64,000 bases of DNA from Sesamum alatum (taxonomy: Eukaryota > Streptophyta > Magnoliopsida > Lamiales > Pedaliaceae). Positions within the stretch are counted from its first letter, which is position 1. The number at the start of each line of letters is the position of its first letter. The stretch spans positions 35,209,141 to 35,273,140 of the forward strand of contig JACGWO010000006.1 in assembly GCA_034509735.1 (NCBI GenBank), read 5' to 3'. This document shows, one piece after another, positions 47,195-58,670 of the stretch. The notes under the pieces were generated by a model, which saw only the letters and a program-made list of their open reading frames with translations, did not search any database and was not told the origin of the DNA. Both the position numbers and the translations under genes were made by a program.

Positions 47195-47935
47195 CATATC
47201 CATTATACAATAATGTATTATATTATCATGTGATTGATTCAGATCTGAACAGACCCATTCAGAAGGTGCAAAGTGATATTCTTTGAACTCAAGGGTGGAA
47301 AGTGAAAATTACATGTAATTTAAGGATGCAAAATGCAAATTAGGCTTTCAAATGAGTGTCCCTTTAAATAAATGAATGAATTAAACAAATCACCAATATT
47401 CTACAACTCTTCTTAACTTTGACATGTTAATTCCATGTTGGATGAATTTTCAATTGAAGAGGAAGCTTCGCGGAAATTTCGTAGCAAGTTCATGGATTTG
47501 CTTTTCCAAGTGCTGGGCATGTTCACATTGCGGTGGGACCTGGTTTATTTATTCATCTTTGGAGCTTTCTAAAGTAAACCTAACTTCACTCTTTTGTCTT
47601 TATTTTATTGTTCTATTTTAATATAATAATAATTCTATACTGATTCTTTGCCTTGTGCGCCATCAGCAACTTATGTATGTACCTTTCATTTTTTTTACTC
47701 TCATCATGTTTTGTACGCTACTGGTTTGCTACAGTAAGCGTACCACTTACGTCTCAAAGTCTACTTAACCCTCTAATCACGCATTAAATCTCCTGAAACC
47801 ATGTTGTTTTCTTTATAATTGATACTGAGTAATTTGCACTTTGCACCCTGAAAACTACTTCTCTTGATGCTTTTCATCCTTTGAAATGAAAACTAACACG
47901 GTGTGGTTTTGTGGGTGTAAGGTATTAGTTTTTGT
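47195..47935. repeat. ~740-bp direct repeat, copy A
   Basis: Nearly identical to 57903-58663. Both contain GTGCAAAGTGATATTCTTTG, ATTACATGTAATTTAAGGAT, GAGGAAGCTTCGCGGAAATT and GTAAGCGTACCACTTACGTC in the same order and orientation. The left edge falls inside a short MITE. Copy A has small indels that break a 56-codon frame open in copy B. The repeat ends where Ca2+-ATPase similarity starts. Confidence 0.85.
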
Positions 47936-47936
47936 G

Positions 47937-48506
47937 TGTTCACGGCGTTTTCATCGACGCCGAAGATTGATTTTCCCTTGAACTTTAAGGCCAAGATGAC
48001 TGTTATCTGATGTGAAGCTTGGCCTACTATGTTTCTCCACATGATGAGTGGGTCGCACCGACCTGTAGGTGGCCTGTTCATGAGTCCATTGGTCGGCCTT
48101 TCGGTAGCTAGGGCAAGAGCTCCCAAGGTATCCATAATGAGATTCACCCATAGTAACTGGGCTGGTGTTAATGGTATTTCACCAGTTGAAACAGCTGCCA
48201 CAAAGTTGATCGCCATGGCTGCAACATTTACGGTGAGCTGAAATTGGATGAATTTCTGAATGTTGTTGTACACACATCTTCCCCATCTCAGAACTGTGGC
48301 AATAGAAGCAAAATTATCGTCCAAGATGATAACATCTGAGTTCTCCTTTTCCACTTCAGTGCCCTGAATTCCCATTGAAAGTCCAATATCTGCTTCTCTC
48401 AACGCTGGTGCATCATTTGTTCCATCACCAGTTACCGCAACGACATGGCCTTTCCGTTGGAGGCACTGTGCCATTAAAAGTTTGTCAGAAGGAGATGACC
48501 TTGCCA
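47937..48506 (-). pseudogene. Ca2+-ATPase (ACA) fragment, downstream half
   Basis: The minus-strand translation continues the ATPase fragment of 57602-57893: MARSSPSDKLLMAQCL, TGDGTNDAPALREADIGLSM, ILDDNFASIATVLRWGRCVY, then membrane segments M5-M7 (FVAAVSTGEIPLTPAQLLWV) and FKGKSIFGVDENAVN, where similarity stops at the edge of copy A. Closely related to the intact pump at 37194-40325, but the last four membrane segments and the whole front of the protein are missing. An open frame of about 190 codons remains, suggesting fairly recent origin. Confidence 0.9.
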
Positions 48507-50396
48507 TCTATTATCTATTCTATTAATATATATATATATATATATATTTGAAGGAAGTATTTTGATAAAAAATATTTAATTTTGATTCAATTCTAATTTT
48601 CTAGAATTTTGAGTTTTTTAATTATCTAAAAAAGTTCTAATTGGTTGGTTTAATTTTAACAAGAATTAATTTCTTTTGAAAGAATCAATTAATAACGTGT
48701 TAAATCCTTAAAATTTTGCATAAAAATTTCCAATTGATTGATTTAATTTTAGTAGGAATTCTAACTTCTTCTTTTATAAGAAGTTCGTTACCAAACTAAA
48801 TCCCTAACATTTCGCAATTTTTGCATGGAAAAATTTAATTGATTGGTTTAATTTTAATAGAAATGTTAATTTCTTCTGTTTAAAAAGTTTAGTTACCAAA
48901 TTAAATTCTAAAATTTTGCATGAAAAAAAGGGAACCCTCATGAGAATATTTAAAGAACACAAAAAATAAGCAATAATTAACGAAATATGCTCAAAATTCC
49001 ATAACGCAGTAAAGGCAATCCATTGTCTATCGTTATAAATACACTTTCTTTTTGGTATTACACAAGCTAAGCTTTTTTAATTCATGAATGAAGATTGTCT
49101 TTTGGGATGCATGTTAGTTAACTACATTATAGTGATATGTATATTTTTTTCTAATATAATAGAAAGTTGATTTTGTATATGAGGCGTGGTCAAGATTTAT
49201 ATGTCACTTTTTTGATTTCATGTTTTGTTCAATGAAGGTTTTGTTGAGTTTATCATAATGATCAATTATTTTTGTTGACAATTTTTTTTTACTCACTCAA
49301 ACTATTCATTTGTCAAAGTTGTTTCTTTTTGACAATTTTTTTTTTATTATTCAATGATATGTTATCATATGGTTTAATTTTCTTTTTCATACTTAATTTG
49401 AGTGTTTTGTTTAATTTTTCATCACTTTTTAAAGTGTATTTTATTCAAATAATTTTAATTTAATAGTGCTCGATCATCTAACTTTTATCTGCATAGTTTT
49501 ATTTTTTCAATTCACATACATGCTCTCGAATTTTGGCTTTTTATTTTAATTTTTTTCCCCAATACAAAGATATTACCTCATTATTTCACACATAAATTTA
49601 TTTATTTTATTTCTTCTTTTTCTTAAAGAATTACCTCATTGTTTCTCATATAAATTGTTTATTTTATGTTATTTCTTCTTTCTCTAAAAGATATCTAATT
49701 GACGTAATGATCCTTAAGTGGTTATTATTTTTTTTTTCCTTCTTTTTACGTTTTAACTTTTTTACTAAAGGGCGTGAGACATTTATTTTACTTTTTTCCC
49801 TAAATAAAACAAAATTTGAGATTTATGGATTCACTTTAATATATGTTCACTTTCTTAATTTTTGTTTTTGATTGATTTAGATAGTAAGAAGATTAATAAT
49901 TAATGTGTTGAAAATAGATTTATTTTTATAATACATTCACTCTTTCATTCATTAACTAATGTTATTTATCAAAATGCTTATTACATTCTGTATATTTTAT
50001 TTTTAAATAAAAAAAGTAAATTACGTGGAATTTGTGTGATTAGTTGATATTTTACTATTTATTTCAATTTTGTTTTTTGCAAAAAACCTGATAATATATT
50101 AAAACTAAGGAAATAAGGCCAAAGTTCATAATAGCTAACAAAGCTAATAAGAAAAGGCGGAAAAGGCCCAGCCCTATTTTGTTTCAATAATTTTTTCCTT
50201 TTTTTTGGTTTTTACAATTTGATTTCGAGTACAGAATTTGTGTAATATAATTACAATTTTCAATAGCACTGTGGGATTGCCCTATTTAATCATATTACTC
50301 TTCTAAATGATCTTCTATTGGATTTTGTGTTGTCGACCATTGTCTGGATCAGACGCGTCTTGCCCCTATATTTCTAAATCATTTACTCTTCTAAAT

Positions 50397-50474
50397 GATC
50401 AAAGTTGTGATCTCTAGATCATAAGATCAGCTAGTGTAATATAACCTTATGATCTAGAGATCACAACTTTGATC
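50397..50474. repeat. Perfect 29-bp inverted repeat with 20-nt loop
   Basis: Left arm 50397-50425 (GATCAAAGTTGTGATCTCTA...), right arm 50446-50474, exact reverse complements. It would form a strong hairpin in RNA or single-stranded DNA. Lies inside the Helitron, just before the coding-like fragment. Confidence 0.92.
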
Positions 50475-50499
50475 CGATATATTCTGTATTTGATCACAT

Positions 50500-50899
50500 T
50501 GGAGTTTGAGAACAAAGATCCAAACAGAATGCAGCATGCCCAGCTCGACTTGGAGACAGGTTCCTTGAAAGGAAGGAAGAGACTTAAAAATGCTTCTAAA
50601 GATGGATCCAATGCAGAATACTCACAATAATGACCGTATTCTTGCTAGCATACAGGAGATGCATGCTGGGAAGTTTCATCAAACAGCAACAGACGATTGA
50701 TATGCAGTGGAAGGAGTCTGATGGAGAAATGTGCACAAGAAAGGGAGTTTTTGGAGCAGGAATGGCACGACAAAATTGGAGAAACTTGAGAGGGAGGGAG
50801 AAGCTGGTGATGGAACAAGCTTGGAGGGAGAGGGAAGAACAACGGAGACTGAGAGAAGAGAATCATATGTTTGATTTTCAATGTAATTTTCTATTTTAA
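50500..50899 (+). pseudogene. Captured gene fragment, charged coiled-coil-like
   Basis: Codon use here is unlike the AT-rich surroundings. One frame gives DRILASIQEMHAGKF; after frame changes another (50630-50899) gives IDMQWKESDGEMC, GMARQNWRNLRGREK, then VMEQAWREREEQRRLREE and ends NFLF. The Arg/Glu-rich helix resembles the coiled-coil tails of plant DNA-binding proteins of trihelix type, but I do not claim the family. Probably the last exon of a host gene picked up by the Helitron, now frameshifted. Confidence 0.45.
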
Positions 50900-52659
50900 G
50901 AGTTAAATTGTGTATATTGATATTGTATATAGGCAGTTTAATAAATTTTTAGTGCACTTGAAGGATAGCAACATTGCTTGGATAATTATAATTAAGGTTA
51001 GCAACTTTCTGAAAATTTTGTGTTTTTATTAAATAATAATTTATCCATTTTGTATAATAATTTTAAAATGCTATATAATGATTAAGGCTAAATAACCGGA
51101 GAATTCACCCCAAAGTATGACATTTTTATATTTTGTGAAATTTTTTAATCGTAGTTAGTATATATATTGATTCAATTATTTTTACCGTTATTTATATTTT
51201 GCTATTTTTGGGACATTACGTTCCGAGTGTATATAAGTTGAAAACTAACACAATATTTCTTAAATAAGAAAAGCAGTATAACAAACTCTAACTAAAAGTT
51301 CCTTAGCTTCTTTAGTTCATTATTCATCTTTTTTATCTTTTAAGTTTTCATTTATAGTGTTTGATGGAGATGAATGAAAATTATATATCATCGATGTTTG
51401 CATTAATTCCAAATATCATAATTGTTTGACATAAATTCATTATTAGAAAATGAGCTTTATTAAAGACCAAAAAAAGATACAATAGCTATATATGATTCTA
51501 TCGTGATAACTAAAATAGACAAAAGATTCAAAAATTAACCAAGAGCAAATACCATTTTGTATTTTCAGAATCTATACTAACTTTTGAATTTTCAGAATTT
51601 TGAATTTTTTAAATTATATTAACAAATCCTATTAGTTGCATTAAAATACATTGGTCCAAATAGAAGAAGAAAATAATATTACAGAATATTGTTTTTCTTA
51701 AATAAAAATAAAAATCTTAAGTTTTTTTTTTTTTAGAGAAAATTCTCAACTATTGATTATCTAGGTATTTCTTACAAGACTATCCTATTTTTTGTGTAGA
51801 AACTTTTAATTAAACTCATTTTCTATATTTGAATTTGAAATTAAAGCTTTTCAATATTTGTCAAATATGACGGATTTAGGCATATTCATCACCAAATTTT
51901 TGTTACACCAATATGAAAGCGAGTCTTTATATCTATATTTGCACTAATTATATGTATAGTATAATATTGATCATACAATTGAGGCTATTCAACATATATA
52001 TATATATATATTTATATTCACATATGTATCTATATTCATATTATATTTATGCTAGATGAACTATTTGATATATTCATAAGTAATATTTTTAGTACATCTT
52101 ATACGATATTTGATATTTCAGTTAATTTGAAAGTTGGATAAATTTTCAATTTTATGTTATAAATTTTAGATGCCATATTGAATTTTTACTAAACTCATGT
52201 ATAAGTTTCTTTTGAGAACTTTTCTTATGAAGATGAATATTGCTTTTTAATTTATATGCATGAATAAAACTTAATATTTATCTATATCTATTTATATATA
52301 TTCTTCTAATTGTAAATTTTATTAATATTGATGCATTATAATTTGAAAATATAATTTAATTTTGGGGGAAGTTATTTTTTTTTTTCGTCTAGTGAGTTTA
52401 CCTAATATAGATTTAGTCTTGTAATTATGCCCTTTATTTATTTAATCATGTAAGTTATAAAATTGCTGACATTTAGTCTGATTTAGAATTTTTAATAAAA
52501 TTTTTGGCATATTTCATCGGAATTTGCCACGTGTTCACCGAAATTTTCAACTGGGCGAGGAATGATGATGTGGTGGTGGTGTGGCACACACATGAGTGAT
52601 TAAATTTTTTTTATTACTCATGAGATTTGAACTTGAGTTTCTCAAAATCATAAATATTA

Positions 52660-54848
52660 CTTATGCCACTAACTTAATTGCATTTACTATCCCGTATATT
52701 AGGGGGGGTGGCAAATAAGAACCTTAAATATAAGGGTGGCAAATACTGCCCTGGAATTAACTTTTTTTTGGCAACTGCAGGAATCCGATCACCGAATTTT
52801 TAAAAGTGGCCCGAATTTGCTAATGTGGACAAATTTATGATTTTTTAAATTGGGAAAACAGCTGACTGGGCATATTTTAAAAATATACTGCCACATAAGC
52901 GCAGACATAAAAAAAATATATAAAATAAATTTTATATTTACATTATGTCTATAATTATAAATTATAAAAATAAAATTATTATATAATATATATTAAAAAA
53001 ATTATATTTTAAATATAATTTTAAAAATTATATAATATATAAATTAAATTATTATAAAATATAAATTTTAAATTTACATATATATATTTATATATTACAT
53101 TATTATATAATATAAATTAAATTTTTTTAAATATATAAAAAAAAATTAAGGGTAAATGCTATATTTGGTCCCTTAAGTTTTTGTTTAGAATCACTTTAGT
53201 CCTTTAAGTTCATTTCTTCACTTTAGCATCCTTAAACTTTAGTTTTTGTCTCAATTTGGTCACTCTGACCGTTTTCCAGCGAGAATGTGATCGAATTTTG
53301 ACTTTTTAGAGGGTAAAATGGTCAATCTAAGTTTGATTTTCACTTTAATCCCCTAAGTTTGTAAAATTATCAAATTAGTCCTTTTTTAAGTGAAAAAACA
53401 ACTCTTTTATATTTTTGTATGTTTAATATGATGTAATTATCTTATGTGAATAATCAAAACTTTGAACTCTTGTGAACATAATAATAACATATTGCTTAAT
53501 TTAAAATAAGTAGTCTCTTTTTTTTTTTCTCATTTTCAGTAGTTAGAAAACATCAAAATTATGAATTAATTTTACAAAACTTATCTAATTGGAAAATATA
53601 ATAAAAAATCTATGCCAATTTTTTTTTTCTTATCTTAAGTGTTAGAAAGAAGTCTAGAAAAGTTAAACTTTAAAAATATTTATTGAATGATTAGAGTTTA
53701 GAATAGAAAGTTGGTGGAATATACTTTTAAATTAGATTTTTTGATAGACTTCATATATATATATATATATAGATATATATAATTTATCTTAAGAGATTTT
53801 TATAAATATATAGTTTCATTTTATAGAAAAATGTCTATAAGAATCTCTTGAAATGAATTATATATATATATATATATGAAATCCACTAAATAATCTAGTT
53901 ATACAAGTACATCCCACCAACTTCTTGTTCAAAACCTCCAATGTTAACATTTAATAACATTGTTAAAATTTGTGTTCTTAGACTTATCTTTAAGTCTTAA
54001 GATTAAAAATTACTAATTTAAATTTTTTTATTATATTTTCAGATTATATAAGTTCTGTAAAATTTATTCATAATTTTAATTTTTATTGTAACTTCAGAAA
54101 ATTAAAAAAAAAGAGACTATTTTGTTTTAAGTTACGCAATATATTATTATTATTATTATGTTTACAAGATTTCAAAATTTTAATTATTCGCACAATATAA
54201 TTAAATCATTTTCAGCATATAAAAATTTTAAAAAATGGTTTCTTGGCTAAAAAAAGGACTATTTTGACAATTTTACAAACTTAAAGGACTAAAGTGAGAA
54301 AGTCAAACTTAATTTGACCATTTTACCATCTAAAAAGTCAAAATCCGGCCACATTTTCGCCGAAAAATGGTCAGAGGGACCAAACTGGGACAAAAACCAA
54401 AGTTTAGGGATGCTAATGTCAAAAAATGAACTTAAGGGACTAAAGTGATTCTTAACGAAAACTTAAAGGACCAAATGTGACATCTGCCCAAAAATTAATT
54501 TATTTTATGTAATAATGTAATTTATAATTATCACATAATATAAATTTAAAATTTAATTTATATATTTTTTTCCATGTCAACATTTGTGGCAGGATATTTT
54601 AAAAATATGCCCAGTCAGCTTTTTTTCTCAATCTAAAACCCCTATATTTGTGCACGTCAGCAAATTCCGGCCATTTTCAAAAATTTGGAGGCCGGGAGTC
54701 CTGCAATTGCCAACAAAAAGTTAATTCTAGGATAGTATTTGTCACCCTTATATTTAGTGTCCTTATTTTGCCAAACCCACCCCCCCCCCCCCCAAAAAAA
54801 AAAAACAAACAAAAATTACGGGGCAGTAAATACAATTAAGCCTTATGC
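52660..54848. mobile_element. Large fold-back element (outer arms)
   Basis: Left arm: CTTATGCCACTAACTTAATT, GTGGCAAATAAGAACC, AAGGGTGGCAAATACTGCCC, GAATTAACTTTTTTTTGGCA. Right arm, inverted: GCCAACAAAAAGTTAATTC, AGTATTTGTCACCCTTATAT, TGTCCTTATTTTGCCA, CAATTAAGCCTTATGCCAC. Total ~2.2 kb with a second inverted-repeat element inside. A 35-bp direct repeat (CAATTAAGCCTTATGCCAC...) doubles the right edge to 54888. Confidence 0.7.
53150..54489. mobile_element. Inner fold-back element nested in the 52660-54848 element
   Basis: Left arm GGGTAAATGCTATATTTGGTC, CCTTAAGTTTTTGTTTAG, CTTTAGTCCTTTAAGTTC, TCACTCTGACCGTTTTCC. The right arm is its inverse: GGAC TAAAGTGATTC, AAACTTAAAGGACCAAATG, GTGACATCTGCCC. 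About 1.34 kb, AT-rich centre with further short inverted repeats around (TA)n tracts near 53755-53880. No coding. Confidence 0.75.
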
Positions 54849-56911
54849 CACTTGAGCAGTAAATGCAATTAAGCCTTATGCCACTTGAGCTACAATTAAT
54901 ATATGTATAATTTGCTCAATTAATATATTAATCTATTAATCATATTGCTAAGTTTATGATAATCTATATTAATCTGTTGATCTATTAATTATATTGCTAA
55001 TTAAGTTTATTGAAATCAACCTACAAATTCATTAGTTTCCTTTACAATCTTTCATTAAAAGTGACTAATTATAATTAGTTTCCGTTAGTTTCCTAAATTA
55101 GTTTCCGTTAGTTTCCTAAGTTCCTGAATTATTTAAAATTATATTATCATATTTTACTTAATAACTAATTTTTGAACACATAATTTAAATTAATATGGAC
55201 CATATGTTACTATATTTTACTTAATCATTCTATATTAATTATTGAATATATAACTTAGATCAACCTACAAATTAGTTAGTTTTCTCTATAATCATCCACT
55301 CAAAAGGTTAGCAATAGATGTTGCTAAATTTCATTGGACTCCACCAGAAATACAATGAGGATTAGTAATTAATTAGAATTTTCAGTAGGATATTCAAGTC
55401 CACAAGAAACGAGGAAAAGAAAAAATACTCAAGCAGGTAAGAATTTTTTCTTTTGCTTGAAATTTAATGTTTTTTTTATTATTATCTCAATTTATTTTAT
55501 AGTTCATGTATATGTGATTTTTATGTTAATGGTTCGTTGGTTGCTAAACAATAATTTACTTCTTTGACATTAATTAATTTTCTCCCCCTTCCTTATCACA
55601 ATATTCGTTCCAATCCAAGTAATAATTAATTTATTAATATTTTATTTTATTATTCAATATTGGGATCATTCAATTTTGGTGCTAGATGTATGATAATCTA
55701 TATTTCAATAATGTATAGCTCATATTTAATCATGCTTCATATTTTAAAATTCAATAATTTTTTTATATCAAGTATTATATTATATCTTAGACTTCATGAT
55801 AAGAAAAAAAAACTATATATTAACTGATGAACTCGACTCATGATAAGAAAAAACTATTAACTAATAAAATTTTATTAAATAAAAATTTCGAAAAAAGCAT
55901 CACATGTACTTGACAAAAACTATGCTCACAATAGATTGAATAATTCTGGATAAATCAAGAAACTATAACTTTCTTTTACAAAATTGTAAAAATATGAATA
56001 TTAATAAAATAATAATAAAAAGGTATACTAAGATACATTTTGAATAAACATTTGGACATTGTTTATTTAAAACCTATTCAATAGAAATAAAATTGCCAAA
56101 ATTAGTTTCGAATACGATAATTTTGAATATGTAATTAAAATAACTAATGATTAACAAGGAGAAAGAAATTAGATAAAGACAATATAGATAAGGTGTTTCA
56201 AGTGTTCGATAATAAAGACAATATATATAAAGACAATATAGACAATATTGATTAAAAAAGGTCATTCGGTGGCCGATTTTTTCTTTCTTGGCCGAAAATA
56301 TTACATGGCAAGCCAGGTGGACATATATTGAGGATTTTAAACTTATGTGGCAATTTAAATGAGGTGGGAGATATGTTAGCGGCTGCTACGTACTAGAGGC
56401 ACAAGCAATCATTTTCCCTCCGATAATGCCCCATCAACAACTTATGCCACGTGCCGTTACACGTGTACAAATTGCTGGGAAAAAAAACTACCTACCAGAT
56501 GGACATCTCCCGACTTAAGTTCAAAATCTAGCCAGAAAAATTGGTAGAAAATTCTAAATCGTACTTAATTAATCAATTTTCTAAGTACAAGACTTAAAAA
56601 AATGAGCATAGTTACCGGACAAAAATTAAAATTGAGCATACTTAGCGGACTAATAAAATAATATTTTCTATGAAAAATATCATACATGAAAAAATAATCG
56701 AAAAGCAATTTTTTCACCTCATGATCTACATAGGAGAGAGATAGAATAATGATAAGCATGCATGTAGACATATAAAAAAAATTAAAACACGTAATAAATT
56801 ATTATAATTTAATAAAATAAAAAATAGGATAAAAGAATTACTCAAATGATGACATAAAAATTTTATGTTTTCAATATTATAGGGTATTTATATAGTTTCC
56901 ACCATCACCAT

Positions 56912-56941
56912 CTAGCGCGTGACCTGTGCTATGCATGGTTT
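56912..56941 (-). mobile_element. Inverted Helitron 3' terminus inside the large Helitron
   Basis: On the minus strand CCATGCATAGCACAGGTCACGCGCTAG: hairpin and CTAG closely matching the main 3' end at 57576-57601 (CCGTGCATAGCACGG...CACACACTAG). Either a separate small Helitron of the same family in reverse, or a rearranged end. Confidence 0.6.
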
Positions 56942-57601
56942 TAATTTATATCAAACCAAAATATTTTTATATATATTTTGAATAAATGTACAATATTGTT
57001 AAGGTATTGTAAATATTAGAGAATAAACCTTTATGAAAAGCATTTGCTATTTTTGGATCTAAATTTATTAAAAAGTTTTTTTAACATATTTTTTTCATTG
57101 TTCTTCATGCAATTTTCTCTTTATTTTTATTTAATTTTTTTCATGCTTATATTTTTGCTCAAACCATTACCTATATTATGAGGCGTGGTCAAGATTCATT
57201 AATTATGCAATTTTTAGAATAATTAATAAAGTTTAATTTTTTTATTTGATATCGTTTTGTAATTTATAATTTTTTATGATTCTGTAGTTAGAGTAATTTT
57301 TTTTTTTTACTAAATTCCAAGTCCTAACAAATAAAGAACGAGAAGATCACATGTCAATAAAACTTAACAATTAATCAATTTCAATTTATTGGATATAACT
57401 CTTCATTCTTATTTTGATGATTATACACTTTTGTAAATTTTATAAATATTGATGTGTTGTAATTTGGAGAAAAATCATATTATATTATTGTTCTTATTAA
57501 AAAAAATTATTAACTAACTTTCACATAATATATAAATTTTATAAGATATAATTTTAGTCATAATTAAATTAAGACCGTGCATAGCACGGGGCACACACTA
57601 G

Positions 57602-57893
57602 TAACCCTAATATTTTCAGCCCTCTGCATTATTACGTTCTCCTGGTACCTGCGAAATTCTTCACCTGTGACAATGGATTCATCATTAGCAAGTATTCCAC
57701 ATTCCATAGCTATGGCTTTTGCTGTAGACTCGTTTTCACCAGTGATCATTTTCACGTCAACCCCTGCGAGTTGAAACTTTTCAACAGCTTGCTTCATACC
57801 AGAATGGCAAGAACCTTTCAGTCCCATAAATCCCAAAAGAATCAAATCCTTGTCTGGAACCTTTCGATGGACTCTTTCATTTTCATACTCCTC
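57602..57893 (-). pseudogene. Ca2+-ATPase (ACA) fragment, upstream half
   Basis: The minus-strand translation runs KEEYENERVHRKVPDKD, LILLGFMGLKGSCHSGMKQAV, AGVDVKMITGENESTAKAI, ECGILANDESIV, EEFRRYQENV and stops at ENIRV where the Helitron lies. It corresponds to the end of the nucleotide domain and the P domain. The conserved MITGDN reads MITGEN. Similarity begins abruptly near 57893, next to the repeat copy B. Confidence 0.9.
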
Positions 57894-57902
57894 TTTTTTT
57901 AA

Positions 57903-58663
57903 AAATACACATTGATTATAATATAATGTATTATATTATTGTATGATTGATTTAGATCTAGACAGACCTCATTACGAGGGTGCAAAGTGATATTCTTTGA
58001 ACTCAAGGGTGGAAAGTGAAAATTACATGTAATTTAAGGATGCAAAATGCAAATTAGGCTTTCAAATGAGTGTCCCTTTAAATAAATGAATGAATTAAAC
58101 AAATCACCAATATTCTACAACTCTTCTTAACTTTGACATGTTAATTCCATGTTGGATGAATTTTTAATTCAAGAGGAAGCTTCGCGGAAATTTCGTGACA
58201 AGTTCATGGATTTGCTTTTTCTAAGTGCTCGGCATGTTCACATTGGTGGACCTGGTTTATTTATTGCAGAGGGTGGCCTACTTTCATCTTTGGAGCTTTC
58301 TAAAGTAAACCTAACTTGACTCTTTTGTCTTTATTTTATTGTTCTATTTTAATGTAATAATAATTCTATACTGATTCTTTGCCTTGTGCGCCATCATCAA
58401 CGTATGTATGTACCTTTCATTTTTTTTACTCTCATTATGTTTTGTACGCTATTGGTTTGCTACAGTAAGCGTACCACTTACGTCTCAAAGTCTACTTAAC
58501 CCTCTAATCACGCATTAAATCTCCTGAAACCATGTTGTTTTTTTAATAATTGATAATGAGTAATTTGCACTTTGCACCCTGAAAACTACTTCTCTTGATG
58601 CTTTTCATCCTTTGACATGAAAGCTAACACGATGTGGTTTTGTGGGCGTAAAAGTATTAGTGT
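57903..58663. repeat. ~760-bp direct repeat, copy B
   Basis: Same orientation and order as copy A (47195-47935), a few percent divergent by eye. It contains a 56-codon frame at about 58149-58319 (MLDEFLIQEEASRKFRDKF, then LFLSARHVHIGGPGLF) ending near a possible donor TCTAAAGTAAAC. The family is not recognised; in copy A the frame is broken. Confidence 0.85.
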
Positions 58664-58670
58664 TTCGTAT

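Larger units (their letters stand above)
48507..57601 (+). mobile_element. 9.1-kb Helitron inserted in the ATPase pseudogene
   Basis: 5' end TCTATTATCTATTCTATTAA after host A (48506). The 3' end is a perfect hairpin CCGTGCATAGCACGG, then GGCACACACTAG and host T (57602). Deleting the segment rejoins the ATPase codons for ...ENIRV and MARSS in frame, which fixes the insertion to a single A|T step. No Rep/helicase frame is seen, so it is non-autonomous. The 9-kb interior is AT-rich and holds nested fold-back elements, an inverted second Helitron 3' end at 56912, a perfect 29-bp hairpin and a fragment of a charged, coding-like sequence. Confidence 0.82.

Noticed and set aside
47195..58663. Copies A and B as LTRs of one retroelement
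   Set aside because: No TG..CA ends, no primer-binding site or polypurine tract, and ATPase coding directly adjoins both.
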